Assembly: GCA_030528385.1 (NCBI GenBank)
Contig: JAUMYZ010000009.1
Span: 1 to 64,000, forward strand
Direction of reading: 5' to 3'
Length of the DNA stretch: 64,000 nucleotides
Source: Moraxella sp.
GTDB lineage: Bacteria > Pseudomonadota > Gammaproteobacteria > Pseudomonadales > Moraxellaceae
In this document: one piece after another, positions 6,439-15,094 of the stretch
Layout of the letters: each line of letters begins with the position of its first letter
How positions within the stretch are numbered: the first letter of the stretch is position 1
Made by a program: the position numbers and the translations under genes
The notes under the pieces: model-generated
Told to the model about the DNA's origin: nothing
What the model saw: the letters and a program-made list of their open reading frames with translations, nothing else
Database searches by the model: none

Positions 6439-8166
6439 TTACATTTGTTCAACCGTCTTAATGCCCAACAAATCCAAGCCTTGTTTGAGCGTGCGCGCGG
6501 TTAAAGCACAAAGTTGTAAGCGGCTTTGTTTGGTGGGGTCAGCGGCGCTAAGAATGGGGCAACTTTCATAAAACGATGAAAAAGCCCCCGCCAGTTCATA
6601 AAGATATTGGCACAAAAGGTGTGGCGTGCCGTCTTTGGCAACCAAAGTAACCGCTTCTTCAAACTGCAGCAGCTTAAGCGCCAAAGCGCGTTCTTTGTCT
6701 TCGTTTAGAATAATGTCGCCAGAAAGCTCTTTGGCACTGATGTTGGCTTTATTAAAAATGGAACAAATGCGCGTATAAGCATATTGCACATATGGGGCGG
6801 TGTTGCCTTCAAAGCTGAGCATGGTGTCCCAGTCAAACACATAGTCTGTGGTGCGATTTTTGGACAAATCGGCGTATTTGACCGCGCCAATGGCGAGCGC
6901 TTCAACCACCGCGGTTTTTTGTGCACCTGTGAGTGCGGGGTTTTTTTGGCTGATGAGTGTGTCGGCACGCGATAGGGCTTCGTCCAACAAGTCGTTGAGC
7001 TTGATGGTGTCGCCTGTGCGCGTTTTAAAGGGTTTGCCATCTTTGCCGAGCATCATGCCAAAATGGTGGTGCTCAAGAGCAAACTCATCAGGCACATAAC
7101 CTGCTTTGCGCGTAATTGTCCATGCTTGCTGGGCGTGTTGAATTTGGCGCGCGTCGGTAAACAGTAAGACGCGCTGTGCCCCCAGCGTTTCGTAGCGGTA
7201 TTTGGCGGCGGCAATGTCGGTGGTGGTGTACAAAAATCCACCATCTTGCTTTTGGATAATCACGCCCAAGGGCTTGCCTTCTTTGTTGCTAAATTCATCA
7301 AGAAACACCACTAACGCGCCATTGTCTTTGACTGCCAGACCTTGGGCTTGCAGGTCATCGGCGATGTCTTGGAGCATGGGGTTGTACAAACTTTCGCCCA
7401 TCACGTCGTTGGGGCTTAGACTCACATTGAGTCTGTCATAGCTTTTTTGGTTTTGTGCCATGGTGATGTCCACCAGTTTTTGCCACATACTTAGGCAATA
7501 TTCATCACCACTTTGTAGCAGTACCACATAATGGCGTGCCTTTTGGGCAAAGACTTCATCACGGTCGTAACAGGCTTTGGCGGCGCGATAAAACGCTTCT
7601 AAATCGCTCAAATCCATGTCGTTGGCTTGCTCATTTTGCATTTTTTCCAGATAAGCGATGAGCATGCCAAATTGTGTGCCCCAGTCGCCGACATGGTTGG
7701 CGCGAATGACTTTGTTGCCCAAAAATTCAAGGGTGCGCACCACCGCATCGCCGATGATGGTAGAGCGCAGATGTCCTACGTGCATTTCTTTGGCGACATT
7801 GGGAGACGAATAATCCACCACCACCGTCTGGGTGTGCTGTGGGTGAATGCCCAGTTTGTCATCAGTCAAAGCGGCTTGGGCAAGGCTGCCAAGTGTGCTG
7901 TCTTTTAAAAAGATGTTGATAAAGCCCGCCCCTGCAATTTCAAGTTTATCGGCGATGTTGGCGATGTCAAGTTCATTTAAAACGGCTGCGGCGAAGTCTC
8001 TGGGGTTTTTGCCCAGTTTTTTGGCAGCTGCCATCATGCCATTGGCTTGATAATCGCCAAATTGGGGTTTGCTTGATTGGCGCACTAGGGCTTGGCAGTT
8101 GGCGTCTGCGCCCGCTTTTATCATGGCTTGTTGGATTTTGTTGGAAAGTTGTTGTTGGATATTCAC
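6439..8166 (-). CDS. argS: Arginyl-tRNA synthetase
   Basis: A 575-residue class I aminoacyl-tRNA synthetase that charges tRNA-Arg in the cytoplasm. The N-terminal arginyl domain (about residues 1-100) is followed by the HIGH-type motif [18 protein letters not shown] and the core. [19 protein letters not shown] takes the place of a canonical KMSK, as is normal in E. coli-type ArgS. The C-terminal DALR anticodon-binding domain ends at [10 protein letters not shown]. The start is GTG 8166 (MNIQQQLS after initiation): AGGTGG lies 5-6 bp upstream, and the length then equals the family norm. The frame continues further upstream, but that part has no ArgS character. Confidence 0.95.
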   Translation of the reverse strand: MNIQQQLSNKIQQAMIKAGADANCQALVRQSSKPQFGDYQANGMMAAAKKLGKNPRDFAAAVLNELDIANIADKLEIAGAGFINIFLKDSTLGSLAQAALTDDKLGIHPQHTQTVVVDYSSPNVAKEMHVGHLRSTIIGDAVVRTLEFLGNKVIRANHVGDWGTQFGMLIAYLEKMQNEQANDMDLSDLEAFYRAAKACYDRDEVFAQKARHYVVLLQSGDEYCLSMWQKLVDITMAQNQKSYDRLNVSLSPNDVMGESLYNPMLQDIADDLQAQGLAVKDNGALVVFLDEFSNKEGKPLGVIIQKQDGGFLYTTTDIAAAKYRYETLGAQRVLLFTDARQIQHAQQAWTITRKAGYVPDEFALEHHHFGMMLGKDGKPFKTRTGDTIKLNDLLDEALSRADTLISQKNPALTGAQKTAVVEALAIGAVKYADLSKNRTTDYVFDWDTMLSFEGNTAPYVQYAYTRICSIFNKANISAKELSGDIILNEDKERALALKLLQFEEAVTLVAKDGTPHLLCQYLYELAGAFSSFYESCPILSAADPTKQSRLQLCALTARTLKQGLDLLGIKTVEQM

Positions 8167-8349
8167 AAACCCACCTATGTCATTTGTCAAAAACAGTTGC
8201 CATGATATCAAAAAATCGGTCAATTTGGAAAAATTTCTTGGCTTTTGTTGGGTTGTTTGGGCAGATGTTGGCAAATGGCGTGGACGGTTGCGCCATCATT
8301 GGCTTTGCGCTATGATTGATGTAGATTTTGCTGGTGATAGGGAGTGATG

Positions 8350-9030
8350 ATGGCGTCGGTGTTGGTGGTGGAAGACGAATTGGCAATTCAGCGTTTGGTG
8401 GAGTTTTGTTTGCAGCAGGCGGGATTTGTGGTACAAACTGCACAAAATGCCGAAGTGGCAAAAGCGATGATTGATGATAAATTGCCAGATGTGGTGGTGC
8501 TAGATTGGATGTTGCCAGCGATGTCTGGCATTGAATTTTTACAAAGGCTTAGGTGTGATAAACGCACCAAAGAGTTGCCCATCATTTTGCTGACGGCTCG
8601 CGGTGATGAGACGGACAAGGAGTTGGGGCTCAATTTGGGGGCGGACGATTATATTGTCAAACCCTTTTCAAACAAAGAATTTGTCGCGCGTATCAAGGCG
8701 CTGCTGCGACGGGTTGCGCCACAAAAACAAAGCGACACGGTGCATTTTGGTCAACTAACTTTGTGCCCCAATCGGCGCACGGTCAAAGTTGGGGAGATGG
8801 TGTTGAGTTTTGGGTTGTCTGAATTTAGGTTGCTGCATTTTTTTATGACTCACCCCAATCGCATTTATAGTCGCCGTCAGCTGCTTGATTTGGTGTGGGG
8901 CGACCATGTGTTTATTGAAGAGCGAACCGTTGATGTGCAGGTGGGTCGCCTGCGCCGCGAATTACAAAAATTTGCTTTGCATGGCTACATCCAGACGGTG
9001 CGTGGCGTGGGCTACTGCTTTGGTGGGTGA
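8350..9030 (+). CDS. phoB: Phosphate regulon response regulator
   Basis: A 226-residue OmpR/PhoB-type response regulator. The receiver domain (about 1-118) has the acidic pocket VVEDE, phospho-acceptor D52 in VVLDWMLP, the Thr in LLTARGD and the Lys in DYIVKPFS. The C-terminal winged helix (about 128-226) ends RTVDVQVGRLRRELQKF and QTVRGVGYCF. The tripeptide layout and the phoR partner 3 bp downstream identify PhoB, which activates phosphate-scavenging genes. ATG 8350 (MASVLVVEDE) has AGGGAG 6 bp upstream; ATG 8347 and GTG 8344 are alternatives. I could not find a clear Pho box in the argS-phoB interval. Confidence 0.92.
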   Translation: MASVLVVEDELAIQRLVEFCLQQAGFVVQTAQNAEVAKAMIDDKLPDVVVLDWMLPAMSGIEFLQRLRCDKRTKELPIILLTARGDETDKELGLNLGADDYIVKPFSNKEFVARIKALLRRVAPQKQSDTVHFGQLTLCPNRRTVKVGEMVLSFGLSEFRLLHFFMTHPNRIYSRRQLLDLVWGDHVFIEERTVDVQVGRLRRELQKFALHGYIQTVRGVGYCFGG

Positions 9031-9033
9031 ACG

Positions 9034-10371
9034 ATGGCGGTGGTGTGGTATGGCGTCTTGATTTTGGTGCTGCTTGCTTTTGTGGCGATATTGGCTGCCA
9101 TGGTTGCTGGGGTGTATTGGTCGCTGCTGATGGTAACAGCGGTGCTTTTGGCGGTTGTGGTGTATCATTTGTATTGTTTGCACTGGCTGATACGATGGCT
9201 CAAATCACCAACCACCCACCCGCCCACAAGGCTGGGGGTGTGGCAACATGTGTTTGGGGAGTTGGTACAACAGCACAAAAAACAAGAAAAATACAAACGT
9301 CAACTTAAAGCCATGATAGAGCGCTTTAATCGCATGATAACTGCCATCCCTTGTGCGGTGATGATGATAGACAAAAGCGGCAAAATCAGCTGGCATAATG
9401 CTTTGGCAAAAAATTATTTTAAGTTGTCAAAAACCAACAAAAGACAAAAAATCAAGCACTGTCTAAGCGCGTTTGATGATGGTGGGTTGTCAGAGAACAT
9501 CAAACAAGGGCATGAAATCAAAGGCATAAAAATTCAGTCCGATGAACGCACGTTGCTGCTAAGCATTATCCCTGTTGAAGCCAAAGCCAGTATGCTTATT
9601 GCTTATGACATCACCATTGGTGAGCAGCTTGATGTGAGCAAAAACGCTTTTGTTGCCAATGTGTCGCACGAGCTACGCACGCCTTTGACGGCGATTTATG
9701 GGTTTTTGGAAATCATGCAAGACACGCCTGATTTGGAGATGGCGCTCAGACAAGATTTTGTGGGTTTAATGCAAAAAGAAAGCAAACGCATGCTTGATTT
9801 GGTGGAAGACTTGTTGATTTTGTCGCGCTTAGAAAATGACGAGCATTATTGTCAGCATTTTGAGCCAGTGGATTTGTCGGCATTGACCATCAGTGCGGCA
9901 CAAGATGCCAAAGCGATGGGCACAGCCCATCAAATCACCACTGGCATTGATGCAGATTTGTGGGTTTTTGGCGGTTATAAAGAACTCTACAGCGTGGTGA
10001 GCAACTTAATCGTCAACGCCATACACCACACCAAAGACGGCACGCCAATTCATATTTCATTGACCAAACAAGGCAAGCAGGTGTTATTTGCGGTGCAAGA
10101 TTGGGGCGAAGGCATTGCCAAAAAACACCTAAAACACCTGACGGAACGCTTTTATCGGGTGGATAAGGGCAGAAGTCGCCAAACTGGGGGCAGTGGACTG
10201 GGTTTGGCGATTGTCAAGCACACACTGACAAGACACAAAGCCACGCTGGACATTCAAAGCGCCCTTGGGCAAGGCAGCACATTTAGTGTGGTGTTTGATG
10301 CGTGTCAGGGTGTTGATGGTGGTTTGTTGGTGCGCCATCAGGACAAACAAGGCGAAGCGAAGTTATTTTAA
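9034..10371 (+). CDS. phoR: Phosphate regulon sensor histidine kinase
   Basis: A 445-residue membrane histidine kinase. Two hydrophobic segments (about residues 4-25 and 29-50) form the membrane anchor with almost no periplasmic loop, as in PhoR. A basic linker and a PAS domain (about 95-195, including AIPCAVMMIDKSGKISWHN) follow. The HisKA motif FVANVSHELRTPL contains phospho-acceptor H212. The ATPase has NLIVNAIHHT (N box), QDWGEGI (G1), FYRVDKGRS (F) and GGSGLGLAIVK (G2). The gene follows phoB by 3 bp. Its 3' end overlaps the convergent ilvA stop by 9 bp. Confidence 0.92.
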   Translation: MAVVWYGVLILVLLAFVAILAAMVAGVYWSLLMVTAVLLAVVVYHLYCLHWLIRWLKSPTTHPPTRLGVWQHVFGELVQQHKKQEKYKRQLKAMIERFNRMITAIPCAVMMIDKSGKISWHNALAKNYFKLSKTNKRQKIKHCLSAFDDGGLSENIKQGHEIKGIKIQSDERTLLLSIIPVEAKASMLIAYDITIGEQLDVSKNAFVANVSHELRTPLTAIYGFLEIMQDTPDLEMALRQDFVGLMQKESKRMLDLVEDLLILSRLENDEHYCQHFEPVDLSALTISAAQDAKAMGTAHQITTGIDADLWVFGGYKELYSVVSNLIVNAIHHTKDGTPIHISLTKQGKQVLFAVQDWGEGIAKKHLKHLTERFYRVDKGRSRQTGGSGLGLAIVKHTLTRHKATLDIQSALGQGSTFSVVFDACQGVDGGLLVRHQDKQGEAKLF

Positions 10372-11907
10372 AAACAGCTGATAACCTGTGTTGTCTGTCA
10401 GGGCGTTGCACTGATAACCAATCTCGCCCAGCGCGTCCACAATTTGGCGACTGCTGCCAATGGACGCTTGCAGTCCTACCAAAATGCGCCCTTCGGCCGC
10501 CCCATGATTGCGGTAGTGAAATAAGGTGATGTTAAAGTCTTGTCCGAGCTTTTCTAAGAAGTTGAGCAGTGCCCCAGGGCGTTCAGGGAAAATCACCCGA
10601 AACAGTTGTTCATTATTAAGGCGGGCATGACCACCAATCAGGTAGCGAATGTGCGTTTTGGCGGTTTCGTCATCGGTCAAATCAACGCTGGTATAACCTT
10701 GATTGTCCAACGCTTGTTTGATAGTGGTACGCTCTTTTTGTCCTTCTTTTAGGGCAATGCCGACAAAAATATGAGCAACATTTGGACAAGTGGCGTCAAA
10801 ACGGTAGTTAAATTCGGTGATGTTACGCCCTTGTAGGGTGCGACAAAAGTCTAAAAACGCCCCTGTTTTTTCGGGGATTTGTACCGCAAAAATCGCTTCT
10901 TTTTGTTCACCAATCTCGGTGCGTTCGGCGATATAACGCAAGCGGTCAAAATTCATGTTTGCCCCTGAGACGATGGCAACCATGTTTTTGCCTGTCAAGC
11001 GGTGCGTTTGCACGTATTTTTTTAGCCCTGCCAACGCCAGTGCTCCAGATGGTTCAACAATGTGGCGATTTTCTTCAAAAATGTCTTTGACGGACGCACA
11101 AATTTCATCGTTACTGCACGTAACGACATCGTCAATCACCTTGCCTTGACCGTTTGATTTGGGTAAATTGGCAATCTCAAAGGGCAATTGACCGATTTGG
11201 GCAACCGCCACACCGTCAGCAAACAAACTCACCTGCGACAGTCGGGTTCGTTCACCGTCTTGTAGGGCGACATTTAGGCAAGCTGAACCTTCAGATTCTA
11301 CGGCGATGACTTTGACATGGGGGGCGATTTCCCCCAAAAACGCCGCAATCCCTGCCACCAAGCCACCACCGCCAACTGGCACAAACACATATTCTAGCTC
11401 TCGCCAGTCTTGGGAGAGCTCTAAGGCGACTGTGCCTTGCCCTGCGATAACCAACTCGTCATCATAAGGGGCGATGTAGGTTAGACCGTCTGCTTTTGCT
11501 TTGTCTATGGCAAAGCGGTTGGCTTCATCAAAACTGTCGCCATGCAAATGCACCGTACCGCCAAAGGCTTTGACCGCTTGCACTTTGATGTCGGGCGTGG
11601 TCTTTGGCATGACAATTAAGTTGTTTAGCCCCAAGCGATGTGCCGAATAAGCAACGCCTTGGGCGTGGTTGCCCGCAGAAGCACAGATGATGCCTTTGGC
11701 TTTTTGTTCGTCTGATAATTGGCTGATACGGTTATAAGCCCCACGCAGTTTAAAACTAAATACTGGCTGTAAGTCTTCACGTTTTAGGCGAATGTCGTTG
11801 CCAAAGCGGGTGGATAATTTGTCTGCTTTGTCAAGCGGGGTGCGTATGGCAACATCATAAACGGTGGCGGTGATGATGGAGCGGACATAATCGGGCAGGG
11901 TGGTCAT
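10363..11907 (-). CDS. ilvA: Threonine ammonia-lyase, biosynthetic
   Basis: A 514-residue PLP enzyme that deaminates threonine to 2-oxobutanoate, the first step of isoleucine synthesis. The PLP lysine is K53 in VFSFKLRGAYNR; the glycine-rich phosphate loop is VPVGGGGLVAGI. The C-terminal third carries two ACT-like regulatory domains (EKTGAFLDFCRTL and PERPGALLNFLEKL), which in IlvA bind isoleucine and valine. The length equals E. coli IlvA (514). It is a single gene, convergent with phoR and overlapping it by 9 bp. Confidence 0.95.
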   Translation of the reverse strand: MTTLPDYVRSIITATVYDVAIRTPLDKADKLSTRFGNDIRLKREDLQPVFSFKLRGAYNRISQLSDEQKAKGIICASAGNHAQGVAYSAHRLGLNNLIVMPKTTPDIKVQAVKAFGGTVHLHGDSFDEANRFAIDKAKADGLTYIAPYDDELVIAGQGTVALELSQDWRELEYVFVPVGGGGLVAGIAAFLGEIAPHVKVIAVESEGSACLNVALQDGERTRLSQVSLFADGVAVAQIGQLPFEIANLPKSNGQGKVIDDVVTCSNDEICASVKDIFEENRHIVEPSGALALAGLKKYVQTHRLTGKNMVAIVSGANMNFDRLRYIAERTEIGEQKEAIFAVQIPEKTGAFLDFCRTLQGRNITEFNYRFDATCPNVAHIFVGIALKEGQKERTTIKQALDNQGYTSVDLTDDETAKTHIRYLIGGHARLNNEQLFRVIFPERPGALLNFLEKLGQDFNITLFHYRNHGAAEGRILVGLQASIGSSRQIVDALGEIGYQCNALTDNTGYQLFLK

Positions 11908-11931
11908 GAGGTTTTCTCTTGTTGTTTGATT

Positions 11932-12492
11932 TTACCAATCGCGAATGGTAGTTTGGGTCTTATGAACCTTTTTGGTCAGTTTAAATTTTTTGGTTTTCTC
12001 GTCCCAAAGGTACATATTAAAGGTGTATTTTTCAAGATATTGATTGCTATTGCCAATCTGTTCATTTTCACAATCACGAGTTACAAACAGGCGGCTGTTT
12101 GGAAAAAAGACCACCCGTTCATTTTCCAAAGGGTTATCAAACTTATGGCTGCAACCAAGATCGTAGGGTGTATTCTCGCCAATGGGCAAGCCATACACTT
12201 TGCCAGTGCTTTTATCCACCATTGCACCCATGATGCACCCTGCACCACACCCCCAAATGCCAACCATATATTTACCAGCAAAACCAACTGTGCCATCGTG
12301 GTGAATATCACGAATGCGTGTGCGAAAAAACCACCAATCATCACTTTTGGTTAGTTTTAATGGAGCTTTTTTGCCTGTATAAACTTTGATAGGGTATTTG
12401 TTAAAATCATAACCTGCCACAGTTTTGGCGTAGGCGAAAGTTGTTAATAATGGCAAAAGTAAAAGTGATAGTGTTAAAGCCAGTTTGTTCAT
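11932..12492 (-). CDS. Secreted protein of unknown function
   Basis: A 186-residue protein not recognised as a named family. It has a clear signal peptide (KLALTLSLLLLPLLTTFAYA, cleavage probably after residue 22), so the mature part is periplasmic or exported. The mature domain is rich in Trp/Phe and contains a Cys-Gly cluster (GIWGCGAGCIMGAMVD) plus two later Cys (LGCSHKF and TRDCENE), so two disulphides are possible. ATG 12492 has AAGGA at the normal distance. It stands alone between yebC and ilvA. No catalytic motif could be assigned. Confidence 0.75.
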   Translation of the reverse strand: MNKLALTLSLLLLPLLTTFAYAKTVAGYDFNKYPIKVYTGKKAPLKLTKSDDWWFFRTRIRDIHHDGTVGFAGKYMVGIWGCGAGCIMGAMVDKSTGKVYGLPIGENTPYDLGCSHKFDNPLENERVVFFPNSRLFVTRDCENEQIGNSNQYLEKYTFNMYLWDEKTKKFKLTKKVHKTQTTIRDW

Positions 12493-12551
12493 GACATTTT
12501 CCTTAATGAGTTCTCATTGACCATCTTCTTATTTGCCATTAGTTTTATCAA

Positions 12552-13301
12552 CTAGGCATTTAGCTCATTCATCACCGCATCACTAAAATTGACATTGGTA
12601 TAAACTTCTTGCACGTCATCCAAATCTTCTAACATATCAATCATTTTTAGCACTTTTTGGGCGTCATCAAGATTATCAATATCAGCACTGGTGGACGGCG
12701 ACATGGTAACTTCGGCATTGTCCGCTTTTAAACCAGCTTCTGCCAAAGCGTCCATCACTGCCCCAAAGTCATTGGGCTCGGTGATGACAAGCAAGCTCTC
12801 ACCATCGTTTTCAATGTCGCTTGCTCCTGCTTCTAGGGCAATCTCCATCACTTGCTCTTCTAGCGAAACATCACCAAAGACAATCTCACCGCGTTTGCTA
12901 AACAAATACGCCACCGAGCCAGATGTGCCAAGGTTGCCACCGTGTTTGCTAAAGGCGTGGCGAACTTCGCCCACCGTGCGATTGACGTTATCGGTCATGG
13001 TCTCTACAATCACCGCCACACCGCCCACGCCATAGCCTTCGTAGGTGATTTCTTGGACGTTGTCGCCTTCACCACCGCCTTGACCGCGTTCAATGGCACG
13101 CTTGATGACATCTTTGGTCATGTTGGCGGCGTTGGCTTTTTCTAGCACGGCACGCAGGCGGGGATTGTTGGCAGGGTCAGGGTCGCCACCTTTGCTGGCG
13201 GAGACGATTTCACGGATAATCTTGGTAAAGATTTTGCCCTTTGCGGCGTCTTGTTTGGCTTTACGATGTTTGATGTTTGCCCATTTACTATGACCTGCCA
13301 T
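12552..13301 (-). CDS. yebC: YebC/PmpR family transcription or translation factor
   Basis: A 249-residue TACO1/YebC-family protein. It starts with the invariant [19 protein letters not shown]. The central block contains [19 protein letters not shown] and ERGQGG, followed by [13 protein letters not shown] and [18 protein letters not shown]. YebC proteins were described as DNA-binding regulators and more recently as factors that relieve ribosome stalling at proline stretches. The C-terminus ([12 protein letters not shown]) is intact. It is monocistronic, with 59 bp to the gene downstream. Confidence 0.93.
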   Translation of the reverse strand: MAGHSKWANIKHRKAKQDAAKGKIFTKIIREIVSASKGGDPDPANNPRLRAVLEKANAANMTKDVIKRAIERGQGGGEGDNVQEITYEGYGVGGVAVIVETMTDNVNRTVGEVRHAFSKHGGNLGTSGSVAYLFSKRGEIVFGDVSLEEQVMEIALEAGASDIENDGESLLVITEPNDFGAVMDALAEAGLKADNAEVTMSPSTSADIDNLDDAQKVLKMIDMLEDLDDVQEVYTNVNFSDAVMNELNA

Positions 13302-13412
13302 AATGCACCTTGTAAAAACGCATCAAAAGCACCAGCGATGCTCTTGATAAACAATTAAAAACTAAAACAGCCGATTATTATAGCGTTTTTGTGAAGATTT
13401 TTCCATTGGCTT

Positions 13413-15065
13413 TTAATCGCTGGGGCTGTGCTCTGGCGATGTCGGCTCTGCGGCCGTGTCAGAATTGATGTCAAATAACAGCGCCAGCATTGCTTGTAAG
13501 TAGTTGTCATCACTGTTTTTTAGGCGCTCTAGCAGCACATTTTTGTAGGCAAAAACATTGACGCTGTTTTGGGCATTTGGCGTTCGTGCGCTTGGCGGCA
13601 GACGGTTAAATTCGCCCATGTCTTTGTGTTTTTGTATGTGGGTAAAGCTGTCTACAAAAATGGGTTCACCGCCAGTAAGCGTTTTAAATTGTCCCCCTTG
13701 CAAATTAAAATCGCCAAAATAATGACGCTGATGCAGCCATGAAAGTTTGCCATTGTTGATGCCATAATGGGTGATGGCGGCATAAGGCGCTGGTTGCTGG
13801 CTGTTTTGATTGGTGTTGGCGGTGTAGTCGTCAATCTTGTTTTTTAGGTACAAAAACAAGGCGCGCATCAAAAATTCGCTGTTGATGTTTGGCGCTTGCT
13901 TGTCGTGCCCATCATGGCTGTCTGTGATGTTGGCAATTTCAATGACGCTGTGTCCTTCGCTGATGGTTCTTTCAAAAAAAGTGGGCGTCTGTTGGGCAAG
14001 TGTGGGATATTTGGCGGTGATGGTGTTGTACAAAGTGTCAGCAAAGACATAATCGCCATAGGCTTTGTCTTGGGGGCTGGTTTGTTGTTTGATGATTTGG
14101 GGGGTTTGTTTGATGGTGTTGATGGTGCTGCTGGGCAGCGTTTGTTCAACAAAGGGCAGCTCAAACCTTGCTGGCTCAAGTGCCTGAAAATCGGCGCTGT
14201 TTAGGGCAGCAAAGCGTTCTTTTTGGGCGTCTAAAAGGGCTCTGAGCAGGTCTTTGGCGAACTCTGTTGGCAAGCTGCCATCGTTGATAGGTACAAACAG
14301 CCACTTGTTATGCCATGTATCGCCAAGGCTTTTGTCAATAAATTGGCTGTTGGCAAGGGCAAAATTGTCTGCCCACAAATAAACGCCTTGGGCATTGATG
14401 TCAAGATAAATGGGCTGAGCCAATGAAGCGCTTAAGTTTTTGGCGCGATAGCTTATCATGGGCAGGGCGCTGATTTTGCCTTGAAATGGTGCATAACTGC
14501 CTACCACAGAAAATTTGCTCGGTTTTAGCAGGTATTCGCGCAGCAGTTGGGCTTTTTTGGCGTCCAGTTTGGTGAGCGATGTGTCTGCTGCGTCATTGTC
14601 AATGCCTGTTTGTAACTGTGTTGCAAAGGCTTGGCTCTGCTTTGGGGTGATTGGGGCGTTGTGTTGATAAAATTCACCAAAATCAAAGGCTGGATAATTG
14701 TGGCTTGCTTTTTGTGCTTCTTGGCAGTCAAGATAATCATCGCGAATTTTTTGGCGTTGGTTTGTATAAAGGTCATCGCTGATGTCGTGTTTGTGCTGTT
14801 TGGCAAGTTTGGCCAGAGCGACGTAGGCGTTGTCATGCAAGGTGGCACAGTCGGCGGTGTCTGTTTGTTGTGCCACTTGGTGCGGCTGGTTTAGAACGTA
14901 GACATCGGTCTGGTAGCCAAACGCTGAGCGCAGTTGTGCGCTGATGGCTTTTGTTGCTTGGTCTTTGGCATTGCCTTGAAAAGCTGGTGCAGGCGTGTTT
15001 GTGGTGGCGCAAGCCGTCAGCAGCGCACTGGCAATGGTCAAACTTAAGGGTTTAATAAATTTCAT
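13413..15065 (-). CDS. Lipoprotein of unknown function, paralogue 1
   Basis: A 550-residue protein I could not assign. ATG 15065 (MKFIKPLSL) gives a signal peptide with lipobox LLTAC and Cys19, so it should be a lipidated envelope protein; Ala follows Cys, which suits outer-membrane sorting by the usual rule. The mature part is Gln/Ala/Asn-rich, largely helical by eye, with three Cys besides the lipidated one (at about 73 and 114 in the N-terminal third). A segment at about 217-280 (QPIYLDINAQGVYLW and onward) resembles residues 494-560 of the larger lipoprotein encoded 29 bp upstream. The two genes probably form an operon. The C-terminus ends with an acidic/Ser/Pro tail. Confidence 0.8.
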   Translation of the reverse strand: MKFIKPLSLTIASALLTACATTNTPAPAFQGNAKDQATKAISAQLRSAFGYQTDVYVLNQPHQVAQQTDTADCATLHDNAYVALAKLAKQHKHDISDDLYTNQRQKIRDDYLDCQEAQKASHNYPAFDFGEFYQHNAPITPKQSQAFATQLQTGIDNDAADTSLTKLDAKKAQLLREYLLKPSKFSVVGSYAPFQGKISALPMISYRAKNLSASLAQPIYLDINAQGVYLWADNFALANSQFIDKSLGDTWHNKWLFVPINDGSLPTEFAKDLLRALLDAQKERFAALNSADFQALEPARFELPFVEQTLPSSTINTIKQTPQIIKQQTSPQDKAYGDYVFADTLYNTITAKYPTLAQQTPTFFERTISEGHSVIEIANITDSHDGHDKQAPNINSEFLMRALFLYLKNKIDDYTANTNQNSQQPAPYAAITHYGINNGKLSWLHQRHYFGDFNLQGGQFKTLTGGEPIFVDSFTHIQKHKDMGEFNRLPPSARTPNAQNSVNVFAYKNVLLERLKNSDDNYLQAMLALLFDINSDTAAEPTSPEHSPSD

Positions 15066-15094
15066 GATGGTATCCTGTATCTGATGACAACTTC

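Noticed and set aside
6439-8166. Absence of a KMSK motif in argS as a sign of inactivity
   Set aside because: E. coli-type ArgS normally lacks canonical KMSK; the replacing segment [10 protein letters not shown] is intact.
10363-10371. Overlap of phoR and ilvA ends as an annotation conflict
   Set aside because: Both stops are certain and both proteins have full family length; a 9-bp convergent overlap is ordinary.
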